64,000 bases of DNA from Pseudomonas sp. RC10 (lineage in GTDB: Bacteria; Pseudomonadota; Gammaproteobacteria; Pseudomonadales; Pseudomonadaceae). The stretch covers positions 1,798,001 through 1,862,000 of the forward strand of contig NZ_CP151650.1 of NCBI RefSeq assembly GCF_038397775.1. Reading direction: 5' to 3'. Position numbers and translations under genes: made by a program. The notes beneath the pieces are model-generated. The model had not been told where the DNA came from. It saw nothing but the letters and a program-made list of their open reading frames with translations, and did no database searches. Position 1 is the stretch's first letter, and every line of letters begins with the position of its first letter. This document shows positions 17,389 through 25,801 of this stretch, piece after piece.

Positions 17389-17403
17389 GGCCTTGCAGTT
17401 AGT

Positions 17404-17495
17404 CCTGTAGGAGCGCGCTTGCCCGCGAATGGGTTGTGTCAGCGACGAATGTGTTGCAAAGACACCGCATTCGCGGGCAAGCGCGCTCCTACAGG
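17404..17495. repeat. REPIN: inverted pair of REP sequences
   Basis: Perfect 28-base arms at 17404-17431 and 17468-17495, sharing the core GTAGGAGCGCGCTTGCCCGC, flank a 36-base spacer. This is a typical Pseudomonas REP doublet between the convergent permease and bcp genes. Confidence 0.92.
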
Positions 17496-17509
17496 TTTGG
17501 CGCAATGCC

Positions 17510-17983
17510 TCAGCCTTTATTCAACGCCTGCGCCGCTTCCAGCACCACATCCACATGCCCCGGCACTTTCACGCCACGCCATTCCTTGCGCAGCACGCCG
17601 TTCTTGTCGATGAGGAATGTGCTGCGGTCAACGCCCAGGTATTCCTTGCCGTACAGCTTCTTCAACTTGATCACGTCGAACAGCTGGCACAGCGATTCGT
17701 CCTTGTCCGAAATCAGTTCGAAGGGGAAATCCTGCTTGGCCTTGAAGTTCTCGTGGGATTTCAGGCTGTCGCGGGACACACCGAAGACAACGGTGTTGGC
17801 GGCCTTGAATTCGGCGTATTGATCACGAAAGCCCTGGCCCTCGGTGGTGCAGCCGGGGGTGCTGTCTTTGGGGTAGAAATAAATGACCACTTGCTGACCC
17901 TTCAGCGCCGACAGGCTGACGGCCTGATCGCTGGTGGCCTGAACCTGAAAGTCGGCAACGAGGGTGTCCAGTTCTACAGCCAT
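17510..17983 (-). CDS. bcp: Thiol peroxidase Bcp (PrxQ-type peroxiredoxin)
   Basis: A 157-residue thioredoxin-fold peroxidase. The peroxidatic Cys45 is in DSTPGCTTEGQGFRD. The resolving cysteine found five residues later in E. coli Bcp is replaced by Gln50; the only other cysteine is Cys99 (ESLCQLF), which might resolve as in other PrxQ subclasses. It reduces hydrogen and organic peroxides with thioredoxin. It follows gcvR after ten bases, an operon order common in Pseudomonas. Confidence 0.94.
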   Translation of the reverse strand: MAVELDTLVADFQVQATSDQAVSLSALKGQQVVIYFYPKDSTPGCTTEGQGFRDQYAEFKAANTVVFGVSRDSLKSHENFKAKQDFPFELISDKDESLCQLFDVIKLKKLYGKEYLGVDRSTFLIDKNGVLRKEWRGVKVPGHVDVVLEAAQALNKG

Positions 17984-17993
17984 TGGGGTTTCC

Positions 17994-18557
17994 TTACATC
18001 GGTGCTTGCGGGCGCCATGGTTCGATCAGCGCATCGAGGTTGAGGGCATCGGCGAAATCCAGGAACTGATCGCGCAGCCAGCTGATTTGCGTGCCGGCCG
18101 GCAGCGTCACGGTGAACGTCGCGTTGAGCATCGTGCCCCCGGTCTGCGGCGCCTGGTAGGTGTCGCAGATCAGGTTTTCCAGCTCGACGTTGTGGTCGAT
18201 GAAGAACTGGCACAGCTCATTGATGATGTCCGGACGGTACGCCGAGCTGACGTAGGCCACGTAGGGCAGGGCTTCTGGACGGCTCTCCAGGGTCGCGCTG
18301 CGTACCACATTGACGGTGAAGTCGTGTTTCTTCGACAGGTTGGGCAGGCCGGTCTCAAGGCGGGCCAGTGCGTCCCAGCTGCCGGAGACCTGCAGGATCA
18401 GGGCACTGCATTCGCCGTGGCGAGTGAGGCGCGAGCTGACCACCGAGCAACGGTTTTCATGACTGGCGCGGCACAGGACGTTGGTCAGCTCCATTGGGTT
18501 GGCGCCAAGGGCACTGATGACAAGGAATTGTTCGCGAACTGTGGGGATGGACGACAT
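17994..18557 (-). CDS. gcvR: Glycine cleavage system transcriptional repressor GcvR
   Basis: A 187-residue protein made of two ACT domains (about 10-85 and 100-175): FLVISALGANPMELTNVLCR and PYVAYVSSAYRPDIINELCQFF. GcvR binds glycine and modulates the GcvA activator of the glycine-cleavage operon. AGGAATGC precedes the ATG at a normal distance. It is divergent from dapA and in tandem with bcp. Confidence 0.92.
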   Translation of the reverse strand: MSSIPTVREQFLVISALGANPMELTNVLCRASHENRCSVVSSRLTRHGECSALILQVSGSWDALARLETGLPNLSKKHDFTVNVVRSATLESRPEALPYVAYVSSAYRPDIINELCQFFIDHNVELENLICDTYQAPQTGGTMLNATFTVTLPAGTQISWLRDQFLDFADALNLDALIEPWRPQAPM

Positions 18558-18870
18558 GCAGCATTCCTAAGCGATGAGCGGTCGGTACATTCTTGGCTTG
18601 TGCGGCGGGTCCGGCGAACGAAACACTCGCAACATCGACCCGGGCCGTTGCCGTTCGCGGCCGACGTGAGCCAGTCACATCGAGCGGGAGCGGGGCTGGA
18701 GCGGGTTTTGTAACGACGAAAGCGATCAGTCGAACGAGCTGCGCAGATGACCAGTACCGATCAAAGACAGAAGGGTAGCGAAAACCGTCGCTCAGGGGAA
18801 TGCTCGCCTTGTGCAAGGATCATGGCGCCAGTACCATTACCGCTCTCTTTTTCCGGCAGGAGCGGTTTGC
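18558..18870. other. Divergent promoter region between gcvR and dapA
   Basis: These 313 bases hold no convincing gene. TTGTGC (18809-18814), a 17-base spacer and TACCAT (18832-18837) form a candidate dapA promoter, and GGAG at 18860-18863 is the dapA ribosome site. No clear gcvR promoter or riboswitch was recognised. Confidence 0.4.
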
Positions 18871-19749
18871 ATGATTGCGGGCAGTATGGTGGCACTGGTC
18901 ACACCTATGGATGCACAGGGGCGTCTTGACTGGGACAGCCTGAGCAAACTGGTGGACTTTCACCTGAAAGAGGGCACCAATGCCATTGTGGCCGTCGGCA
19001 CGACAGGTGAATCCGCGACGCTCGACGTCAACGAGCACATTGAAGTGATCCGTCACGTCGTCAAACAGGTCGCGGGCCGTATCCCGGTCATCGCTGGCAC
19101 GGGCGCCAATTCCACCCGTGAAGCGGTCGAGCTGACCCAGAACGCCAAGGACGCTGGCGCCGACGCCTGCCTGCTGGTGACGCCGTACTACAACAAGCCG
19201 ACCCAGGAAGGCCTGTACCAGCACTTCAAGCACATCGCCGAAGCCGTGGACATTCCGCAGATCCTCTATAACGTGCCGGGTCGCACTTCCTGCGACATGA
19301 AGGCCGAGACCGTGATCCGTCTGTCCAAGGTCAAGAACATCATCGCCATCAAGGAAGCCACGGGCGACATGCAGCGCGCCAAGGATATCCTGGCCGGTGT
19401 CGACAGCGATTTCCTGGTCTACTCGGGCGACGACGCCACCGCAGTCGAGCTGATCCTGCTCGGCGGCAAGGGCAACATCTCCGTGACCGCCAACGTCGCC
19501 CCGCGCGACATGGCTGACCTGTGCAAGGCCGCTATCGCCGGTGACGCCACCACCGCCCGCGCGCTCCACGAAAAACTGATGCCGCTGAACAAGACCCTGT
19601 TCATCGAATCGAACCCTATCCCTGTGAAATGGGCTCTGCATGAAATGGGTTTGATGCCGGACGGTATCCGTCTGCCGCTCACCTGGCTCAGCGAGTCCTG
19701 CCACGAGCCGGTACGTCAGGCCCTGCGCCAGTCCGGCGTATTGGTTTAA
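18871..19749 (+). CDS. dapA: 4-hydroxy-tetrahydrodipicolinate synthase
   Basis: A 292-residue class I aldolase that condenses pyruvate with aspartate semialdehyde in lysine and diaminopimelate synthesis. Schiff-base Lys161 is in [12 protein letters not shown], Tyr133 is in [10 protein letters not shown], and the GTTGES loop is at 43-48. ATG 18871 sits eight bases after CAGGAG. The bamC gene begins within 20 bases, so the two form the dapA-bamC operon seen across gammaproteobacteria. Confidence 0.97.
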   Translation: MIAGSMVALVTPMDAQGRLDWDSLSKLVDFHLKEGTNAIVAVGTTGESATLDVNEHIEVIRHVVKQVAGRIPVIAGTGANSTREAVELTQNAKDAGADACLLVTPYYNKPTQEGLYQHFKHIAEAVDIPQILYNVPGRTSCDMKAETVIRLSKVKNIIAIKEATGDMQRAKDILAGVDSDFLVYSGDDATAVELILLGGKGNISVTANVAPRDMADLCKAAIAGDATTARALHEKLMPLNKTLFIESNPIPVKWALHEMGLMPDGIRLPLTWLSESCHEPVRQALRQSGVLV

Positions 19750-19766
19750 TGAGGAAGCACTACGCA

Positions 19767-20882
19767 ATGAAGCGACTGGCCGGACTTTCCGCACTAGCCC
19801 TGATTATCTCCAGCACCAGCGGTTGCAGCTGGCTGTTTGGCCAGGACGGGTACTTCCGTGATCGCAGCAGCGATTACCTGGAAGCGACCCAGAAACCCCC
19901 GATGCAATTGCCGGAAGGCGTCCAGGAAGCCAAACGCCTGGACCCTCTGCTGCCGATCCCGCGTAACGTGGCCGACGACACGCAGAAGGGCGAGTTCAAC
20001 GTACCGCGTCCGCAGCCGCTGTCCACTGTCCAGGATTCCGGTGATTACACCCTGCAAAAGAGCGGCGACAACCGCTGGATTCTGGCCCAGCGCGCCCCGG
20101 CCGAAGTCTGGCCAGTGGCTCACCAGTACTTCGAAGACAACGGTTTCCGCATCGCCGAAGATCGTCCGCAAACCGGTGAATTCAACACCACCTGGCAGCG
20201 CATGGACGAACTGTCCGCTGCCGTGGCCAAGCGCATGGGCGGCACGGGCGACAGCGCCAGCACCGAAACCCGCGTGCGCGTTCGCATCGAACCGGGCGTG
20301 CAGCGCAACACCAGCGAAGTCTACATCGTCAGCGTTCAGCGCCCGGCCGGCAGCAGTGAAGACCCTGCGTTCCCGTCGCGCAGCACCAACGTGGGCCTGG
20401 ATTCGGTCCTGACCGACGACATGCTCGCCAGCCTGACCCGCACCGCCGAAAAGGGCGGTTCGGTCTCGTTGCTGGCTGCACGTGACTACGACACCCCAAG
20501 CCGTGTCGCCCTGAGCGAAGACGGCAGCGGCAACCCGGTCCTGAACCTGGGCGCCGACCTCGATCGTGCATGGTCCAGCGTGGGCCGTGCCTTGAATCAG
20601 GGTGACTGGCGCGTTGAAGACATCAACCGCAGCCTGGGCCTGTACTACATCAACCTGGCAGAAAAGGCCGACAAGCCTGAGAACAAGCCAGGCTTCTTCG
20701 GCCGCATGTTCGGCAGCGAAGAGACCAAGGAACAGAAAGAAGCCCGCGCGGACCGTTATCAAGTTCGCCTGAGCAAGGTCGGTGACAACGTCCAAGTGAC
20801 CGTTGAGAAGAACATCAACACCGTCGCGCCGGTCGAAGTCGCCCGCCGCGTGTTGAGCGTCATTCAAGACAATCTCGGTTAA
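19767..20882 (+). CDS. bamC: Outer membrane assembly lipoprotein BamC
   Basis: A 371-residue lipoprotein. Signal peptide [20 protein letters not shown] ends at the lipid-anchored cysteine. An unstructured N-terminal part ([20 protein letters not shown], the BamD-binding stretch) is followed by two helix-grip domains. BamC belongs to the BamABCDE complex that inserts beta-barrel proteins. ATG 19767 is preferred over an ATG at 19749 because GAGGAA (19751-19756) serves it. The MBL gene begins directly after its stop. Confidence 0.95.
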   Translation: MKRLAGLSALALIISSTSGCSWLFGQDGYFRDRSSDYLEATQKPPMQLPEGVQEAKRLDPLLPIPRNVADDTQKGEFNVPRPQPLSTVQDSGDYTLQKSGDNRWILAQRAPAEVWPVAHQYFEDNGFRIAEDRPQTGEFNTTWQRMDELSAAVAKRMGGTGDSASTETRVRVRIEPGVQRNTSEVYIVSVQRPAGSSEDPAFPSRSTNVGLDSVLTDDMLASLTRTAEKGGSVSLLAARDYDTPSRVALSEDGSGNPVLNLGADLDRAWSSVGRALNQGDWRVEDINRSLGLYYINLAEKADKPENKPGFFGRMFGSEETKEQKEARADRYQVRLSKVGDNVQVTVEKNINTVAPVEVARRVLSVIQDNLG

Positions 20883-21641
20883 GTGCGTTTCGCGGTTCTG
20901 GGCAGCGGCAGCCGGGGTAACGGCACGCTGGTTGCGAGCAACGACACGTACGTGCTGGTCGATTGCGGTTTCTCCCTGCGGGAAACAGAGCGTCGGCTGG
21001 ACAGGCTGGGCATCAGCGGCCAACAGTTGAGCGCCATTCTGGTGACCCACGAACATGCCGATCACGTGCATGGCGTGGGTTTGCTGTCTCGGCGCTACGA
21101 CGTGCCGGTCTACCTCAGCGACGGCACCTTGCGCGGCATGCGCAAGCCGGTTGACGCGGGTATCCGGCTGACGGGCGGGCAGGGCGTGCAGATTGGCGAC
21201 CTGAGCATCGATGTGGTCTCCGTGGCTCACGATGCGCTGGAGCCGACACAGTTCGTCTTCAACAACGGGCGCAAGCGATTTGGCCTGCTGACCGACCTGG
21301 GGTCGTACTGTCCGTCGGTGCTCGACAGCTATCGCGGACTGGATGCCCTTATGATCGAGTCCAACCACTGTCGCGACCTGCTCGCACGCGGGCACTACCC
21401 CTACTTCCTGAAACAGCGGGTCGGCGGGGAATACGGGCATTTGAACAACCATCAGGCCGCGGGTCTGGTGAACGAGCTGGGATGGCACGGCCTGCAACAC
21501 CTCGTGCTGGCCCACCTGAGCAGCAAGAACAACCTGCCGCAGCTGGCCCGGCAATGTTTCGTCGACACCCTCGGGTGCGACCCGGACTGGCTACAATTGG
21601 CCGATCAGGATTCAGGGCTCGACTGGCGTGAAATCGCCTGA
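20883..21641 (+). CDS. MBL-fold metallo-hydrolase, YycJ/WalJ-like
   Basis: A 252-residue cytoplasmic beta-lactamase-fold protein starting at GTG, one base after the bamC stop. The opening MRFAVLGSGSRGNGTLVAS and metal motif VTHEHADHVHGVG (His56, His58, Asp60, His61) match the YycJ/WalJ group, proposed to be a nuclease or phosphodiesterase. Later metal ligands are seen in SVAHDALEPTQF and SNHC. The bamC-MBL-purC order is common in Pseudomonas. Confidence 0.9.
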   Translation: MRFAVLGSGSRGNGTLVASNDTYVLVDCGFSLRETERRLDRLGISGQQLSAILVTHEHADHVHGVGLLSRRYDVPVYLSDGTLRGMRKPVDAGIRLTGGQGVQIGDLSIDVVSVAHDALEPTQFVFNNGRKRFGLLTDLGSYCPSVLDSYRGLDALMIESNHCRDLLARGHYPYFLKQRVGGEYGHLNNHQAAGLVNELGWHGLQHLVLAHLSSKNNLPQLARQCFVDTLGCDPDWLQLADQDSGLDWREIA

Positions 21642-21701
21642 CGTCCCGTACATCACTCTCAATGGGCACCTGGCCCAAGTATTTCGCAAGCGGAGCCCAT
21701 C

Positions 21702-22415
21702 ATGGAAAAACGTGAAGAACTCTACCGCGGCAAAGCCAAATCGGTTTACAAGACCGACGACGCTGACCGCTTGATCCTGCTGTTTCGCAACGACACCTCG
21801 GCGTTCGACGGCAAGCGCATCGAACAGCTCGACCGCAAAGGCATGGTGAACAACAAGTTCAACGCCTTCATCATGCAGAAACTCGAAGCGGCCGGCATTC
21901 CGACCCAGTTCGACAAACTGCTGGCCGACAACGAAGTGCTGGTCAAGAAGCTCGACATGATCCCGGTCGAATGCGTCGTGCGTAACTACGCCGCTGGCAG
22001 CCTGGTCAAGCGCCTGGGCGTCGAAGAGGGCATCAAGCTCAATCCGTACACCTTCGAACTGTTCCTGAAGGACGACGCCAAGGGCGACCCGTTCATCAAC
22101 GAATCCCACGTCGTCGCGTTCGGTTGGGGCACCGCTGAACAGCTGGCGCGCATGAAAGAACTGTCCCTCAAGGTCAACGACGTCCTGAGCAAACTGTTCG
22201 ACGACGCAGGCCTGCTGCTGGTCGACTTCAAACTCGAATTCGGCGTGTTCAGCGACGGCTCCATCGTCCTTGGCGACGAATTCAGCCCCGACGGCTGCCG
22301 CCTGTGGGACAAAGACACCAAGAAGAAAATGGACAAGGACCGCTTCCGCCAGGGCCTCGGTGACGTCATCGAAGCCTACGAAGAAGTCGCCCACCGCCTC
22401 GGCGTCCCGCTCTAA
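21702..22415 (+). CDS. purC: Phosphoribosylaminoimidazole-succinocarboxamide synthase
   Basis: A 237-residue SAICAR synthetase of purine synthesis, joining CAIR and aspartate with ATP. Diagnostic parts are [47 protein letters not shown] and LVDFKLEFG with [18 protein letters not shown] lies six bases before the ATG. A rho-independent terminator follows. Confidence 0.97.
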   Translation: MEKREELYRGKAKSVYKTDDADRLILLFRNDTSAFDGKRIEQLDRKGMVNNKFNAFIMQKLEAAGIPTQFDKLLADNEVLVKKLDMIPVECVVRNYAAGSLVKRLGVEEGIKLNPYTFELFLKDDAKGDPFINESHVVAFGWGTAEQLARMKELSLKVNDVLSKLFDDAGLLLVDFKLEFGVFSDGSIVLGDEFSPDGCRLWDKDTKKKMDKDRFRQGLGDVIEAYEEVAHRLGVPL

Positions 22416-22441
22416 AGCGGAAACGCCGCAAGCGACTGAAA

Positions 22442-22480
22442 AAACGCGAAAATTTTGAAAAAAAGGTTCGCGTTTTTTTA
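22442..22480 (+). terminator. Rho-independent terminator of purC
   Basis: Stem AAACGCGAA (22442-22450) pairs with TTCGCGTTT (22467-22475), and a run of seven T follows. It ends the dapA-bamC-MBL-purC direction before tRNA-Ser. Confidence 0.8.
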
Positions 22481-22489
22481 ACAAGCTGT

Positions 22490-22495
22490 TATGAT
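22490..22495 (+). promoter_or_regulatory. -10 box of the tRNA-Ser promoter
   Basis: TATGAT lies 10 bases before the mature tRNA end and is followed by a GCGC discriminator, typical of stringently controlled stable-RNA promoters. The -35 would fall within the purC terminator. Confidence 0.5.
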
Positions 22496-22505
22496 GCGCG
22501 CCGTT

Positions 22506-22595
22506 GGAGAGATGCCGGAGTGGCCGAACGGGACGGATTCGAAATCCGTTGTACTGGCGACAGTACCTAGGGTTCAAATCCCTATCTCTCCGCCA
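22506..22595 (+). tRNA. tRNA-Ser (anticodon CGA)
   Basis: Ninety bases with the acceptor stem GGAGAGA/TCTCTCC, discriminator G and encoded CCA. The anticodon stem ACGGA/TCCGT holds loop TTCGAAA with anticodon CGA at 22540-22542, reading UCG. The long variable arm (TGTACTGGCGACAGTACC) and T loop GGTTCAAATCC confirm a class II serine tRNA. Confidence 0.97.
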
Positions 22596-22604
22596 TTACA
22601 AATG

Positions 22605-22640
22605 AAAGCCCCTGAAGTTATGCTTCAGGGGCTTTTTTGT
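22605..22640 (+). terminator. Terminator after tRNA-Ser
   Basis: Twelve-base-pair stem AAGCCCCTGAAG (22606-22617)/CTTCAGGGGCTT (22623-22634) with a five-base loop and a T tract. It separates the tRNA from the HepT-like gene. Confidence 0.88.
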
Positions 22641-22657
22641 TTTTCTGGAATGGACTC

Positions 22658-23185
22658 ATGACAGACGACGTACTGATCAGCAAAACAGCGACGATCACTC
22701 GCTGCGTTGCCAGAGCGCGAGAAGAATACGACAAGGACCCCTCGACATTTCTTCTCGACCCCTCCCGCCATGATGCAGCGATTCTGAACATCCTGAGGGC
22801 ATGTGCAGCAGCTTTGGATATAGGTCATCACCTCATCCGTAGAGAGACGCTGGGAGTCCCTCAAAGCGCTCAGGATGTGTTTGAGTTGCTTTGCAGGGGA
22901 GGGTGGTTGGAGGCTTCATTGCTGAAAACCATGAAGAACATGGTCGGCTACCGGAATATCGCCGTTCACGAGTCCCAGACGCTCCAGCTGCCCATCGCTG
23001 TGGCAATCATCACGCAGCACCTAGACGATTTCGTCCGTTTCAGTTCGTTTGTATTGACGCGAGATGCGGTCTGTGGACCTGAAAGGGACAACACTCAAAA
23101 AAAATGCGCCCAACCGGGCGCATTTTTTTATGGCTTACTCATCCCAAGGACGATCGCCGTTCTCATCCTTGACGCGGGTCGGTAA
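22658..23185 (+). CDS. HepT-like (DUF86-type) protein, orphan, altered motif
   Basis: A 175-residue helical protein of the HepT/DUF86 type. HepT is the RNase toxin paired with the MntA nucleotidyltransferase antitoxin. The RX4HXY motif appears as R99-NIAV-H104-E-S106: Arg and His are kept, but the Tyr that MntA AMPylates is Ser. No mntA gene is adjacent. The reading frame runs on through the hairpin at 23099-23128 and overlaps the 3' end of the next, opposite gene by 51 bases, giving an atypical tail from about residue 140. It probably lost its own stop. It may be a degenerate or solitary family member. It sits directly behind tRNA-Ser. Confidence 0.65.
   Translation: MTDDVLISKTATITRCVARAREEYDKDPSTFLLDPSRHDAAILNILRACAAALDIGHHLIRRETLGVPQSAQDVFELLCRGGWLEASLLKTMKNMVGYRNIAVHESQTLQLPIAVAIITQHLDDFVRFSSFVLTRDAVCGPERDNTQKKCAQPGAFFYGLLIPRTIAVLILDAGR
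23099..23128. terminator. Bidirectional terminator inside the HepT-like reading frame
   Basis: AAAAAATGCGCCC (23099-23111) pairs with GGGCGCATTTTTT (23116-23128) around loop AACC, with A and T tracts on both sides. It should end both the HepT-like transcript and the opposing polyamine operon. Confidence 0.85.
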
Positions 23186-24373
23186 ACCCATCACATCAAG
23201 GGCTTTCAGAAATGCCTTGGCAGGCAATTCCTCGACGTTGACCATGCGCTTCACGTCCCATTCGCCGCGGGCGACGAGGAGGGCGGCGGCGACGGGTGGG
23301 ACACCTGCGGTGTAGGAGATGCCCTGGCTGTCGGTTTCGGCGAAGGCGTCTTCGTGGTCGGCGACGTTGTAGATGAACACTTCGCGCGCCTTGCCGTCCT
23401 TGGTGCCTTTGACCAGGTCGCCGATGCAGGTCTTGCCGGTGTAACCCGGTGCCAGCGAGGCGGGGTCCGGCAGTACGGCCTTAACCACTTTCAGCGGAAC
23501 GATTTCGACGCCTTCAGCGGTTTTGACCGGCTGTTCGGACAGCAGGCCAAGGTTTTTCAGGACGGTGAATACATTGATGTAATGGGCGCCGAAGCTCATC
23601 CAGAACCGCACGTTGGGCACTTCGAGATTTTTCGAAATCGAGTGCACTTCATCGTGGCCGGTGAGGTAGAGATCTTGAGCGCCGACGACGGGCAGGTCGT
23701 CCGTACGTTTGACTTCGAACATGGTGTTGCTGGTCCACTGGCTGTTCTGCCAGCTCCACACCTGTCCGGTGAATTCGCGGAAGTTGATTTCCGGGTCGAA
23801 ATTGGTGGCAAAGTATTTGCCATGTGAGCCGGCATTGACGTCGAGGATGTCGATCGAATCAATGCGGTCGAAATAGTCTTGCTGCGCCAGGGCCGCGTAG
23901 GCGTTGACCACGCCCGGGTCGAAGCCGATGCCGAGGATGGCGGTGATGTTTTTCTGTTGGCACTCTTCGAGGTGTTTCCACTCGTAGTTGCCGTACCAGG
24001 GCGGCGTTTCGCACACTTTGCCCGGCTCTTCGTGGATCGCAGTGTCCAGATAAGCCACGCCGGTGTCGATGCAGGCACGCAGGACAGACATGTTGAGGAA
24101 TGAGGAACCGACGTTGATCACGATCTGCGATTCGGTTTCCAGAATCAGCGATTTGGTCGCTTCGATGTCCAGCGCGTTCAGGGCGTAGGCCTTGATCTCC
24201 GCAGGCTGCTTGAGGCTGCCTTTGGCGTTCACGCTGTCGATGATGGCCTGGCACTTGGAGATGTTACGCGACGCGATAGCAATACGACCGAGTTCGTCGT
24301 TGTGCTGCGCGCACTTGTGGGCCACCACCTTGGCGACACCTCCCGCACCAATGATAAGAACGTTCTTCTTCAA
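23135..24373 (-). CDS. Carboxynorspermidine synthase (saccharopine dehydrogenase family)
   Basis: A 412-residue NADPH-dependent reductase. The Rossmann start is KKNVLIIGAGGVAKVVAHKC, followed by the family segments NVGSSFLNMSVLRACIDTGV, GIGFDPGVVNAYAALA and GYTGKTCIGDLVKGT. It condenses aspartate semialdehyde with a diamine to carboxy(nor)spermidine, which NspC decarboxylates. It lies 26 bases behind the nspC gene on the same strand. Whether the product here is spermidine or norspermidine cannot be read from sequence. Confidence 0.9.
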   Translation of the reverse strand: MKKNVLIIGAGGVAKVVAHKCAQHNDELGRIAIASRNISKCQAIIDSVNAKGSLKQPAEIKAYALNALDIEATKSLILETESQIVINVGSSFLNMSVLRACIDTGVAYLDTAIHEEPGKVCETPPWYGNYEWKHLEECQQKNITAILGIGFDPGVVNAYAALAQQDYFDRIDSIDILDVNAGSHGKYFATNFDPEINFREFTGQVWSWQNSQWTSNTMFEVKRTDDLPVVGAQDLYLTGHDEVHSISKNLEVPNVRFWMSFGAHYINVFTVLKNLGLLSEQPVKTAEGVEIVPLKVVKAVLPDPASLAPGYTGKTCIGDLVKGTKDGKAREVFIYNVADHEDAFAETDSQGISYTAGVPPVAAALLVARGEWDVKRMVNVEELPAKAFLKALDVMGLPTRVKDENGDRPWDE

Positions 24374-24399
24374 TTTATTTCTCTCTCCTTTCTGTCAGC

Positions 24400-25497
24400 T
24401 CAGGAAAGGCTGGACAGATAATCGTCAAAACCAAACTCACGAACCACTTCAACTGTACCGTCGAGTTGTTTCACTGCGATGGATGGCATTTTCAGGCCGT
24501 TGAACCAGTTCTTTTTGACCATGGTGTAACCCGCTGCGTCCACGAAGGACAGCCGATCGCCGATGGTCAGCGGACGATCGAATTGGTATTCGCCAAAGAT
24601 GTCGCCTGCCAGGCAGGATTTACCGCACACCATGTAGGTGTGGTCGCCTTCGCTCGGGGCCAGCTTGGCGTCGAGGCGATAGATCAGCAGATCGAGCATG
24701 TGCGCTTCGATGGAGCTGTCGACCACGGCCAGATTTTTGCCGTTGTAGAGGGTGTCGAGCACGGTCACTTCCAGCGAGGCGCTTTGGGTGATCGCCGCTT
24801 CGCCCGGTTCCAGGTACACCTGCACGCCGTATTTCTGCGAGAACGCTTTCAGGCGTGCGCAGAATGCGTCGAGTGGGTAGCCTTCGCCGGTGAAATGAAT
24901 GCCGCCGCCGAGGCTGACCCATTCCACTTTGTGCAGCAGATGGCCGAAACGTTCTTCGATGGTCGACAGCATCTGGTCAAACAGGCCGAAGTCGCCGTTC
25001 TCGCAGTTGTTGTGGAACATGAAGCCGGTGATCTGCTCGATGACTTTTTCGATCTTCTCCGGGTCCCATTCGCCGAGACGGCTGAACGGACGCGCCGGGT
25101 CGGCGAGCAGGTAATCGGAGCTGCTGACTTGCGGGTTCACGCGCAGGCCGCGCACCTTCTCGGCGCAGGCAGGGGCGTGGCGCTCTAGCTGGCTGATGGA
25201 GTTGAAGATGATCTTGTCGCAGTTGGCGAGCATCTCTTCGATCTCGTCATCTGCCCAGGCGACGCTGTAGGCGTGGGTCTCGCCTTCGAACTTCTGACGG
25301 CCCAGCTTCAGCTCATAAAGAGAAGAGGAGGTGGTCCCGTCCATGTACTGCTGCATCAGGTCGAACACCGACCAGGTCGCGAAACACTTGAGTGCCAGCA
25401 GGGCTTTCGCACCGGATTGCTCGCGCATGTACGCGATTTTTTCCATGTTGCGCAGCAGCTTTTCTTTGTCGATGAGGTAGTACGGCGTTTTGATCAT
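24400..25497 (-). CDS. nspC: Carboxynorspermidine decarboxylase
   Basis: A 365-residue PLP enzyme of the alanine-racemase-fold decarboxylases. PLP-binding Lys37 is in ALLALKCFATWSVF, other motifs are VNPQVSSSDYLLADPARPFSRLG, GGGIHFTGEGYPL and YMVCGKSCLAGDIFGEY, where the Cys of the last serves the second active-site side. It decarboxylates carboxynorspermidine or carboxyspermidine, the alternative route to triamines that avoids decarboxylated SAM. It is first in a two-gene operon. The start has GGAGG upstream. Confidence 0.93.
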   Translation of the reverse strand: MIKTPYYLIDKEKLLRNMEKIAYMREQSGAKALLALKCFATWSVFDLMQQYMDGTTSSSLYELKLGRQKFEGETHAYSVAWADDEIEEMLANCDKIIFNSISQLERHAPACAEKVRGLRVNPQVSSSDYLLADPARPFSRLGEWDPEKIEKVIEQITGFMFHNNCENGDFGLFDQMLSTIEERFGHLLHKVEWVSLGGGIHFTGEGYPLDAFCARLKAFSQKYGVQVYLEPGEAAITQSASLEVTVLDTLYNGKNLAVVDSSIEAHMLDLLIYRLDAKLAPSEGDHTYMVCGKSCLAGDIFGEYQFDRPLTIGDRLSFVDAAGYTMVKKNWFNGLKMPSIAVKQLDGTVEVVREFGFDDYLSSLS

Positions 25498-25801
25498 TTC
25501 GTGGCCTCCAGCAATGCCAGCCGAAAAAGGACGGGGATTGTGCCTTCACTCGAAAGGGATCGAAAGGGTGAAACCGTTTTTTTGCCGCTTTATGCGACGT
25601 TCGTGACCGAATTCCGGCTCTCTTGAAATATTTTGTGTTCAGTTGAGCAGGCATCAACGGTCTGTCAGCTGTGCCGCACACTGCCGGATAACCATGACAA
25701 TTGAGGCATGGGTCTCTGTCAAAGCGCAGAAAACTCTTTTAAGATTTGCGCTGAATACGTATGCAATCAGCCCTGCAACAAATCCTGCCGGAGACAAGAC
25801 T
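25498..25801. other. Divergent intergenic region between nspC and an SDR gene
   Basis: No gene is supported in these 304 bases. The octamer CGAAAGGG occurs twice (25551-25558, 25561-25568), about 60 bases upstream of nspC, and could be part of a promoter or operator. An open frame from 25643 joins the SDR gene but lacks a ribosome site and family similarity. Confidence 0.35.

Noticed and set aside
19794..21554. 586-codon antisense frame over bamC and the MBL gene
   Set aside because: It spans two well-supported plus-strand genes and shows no domain of its own.
22506..23185. Integrative element at tRNA-Ser with a duplicated tRNA 3' end
   Set aside because: No second copy of the tRNA 3' end was seen in the window and no integrase gene is present; only the HepT-like gene separates the tRNA from core genes.
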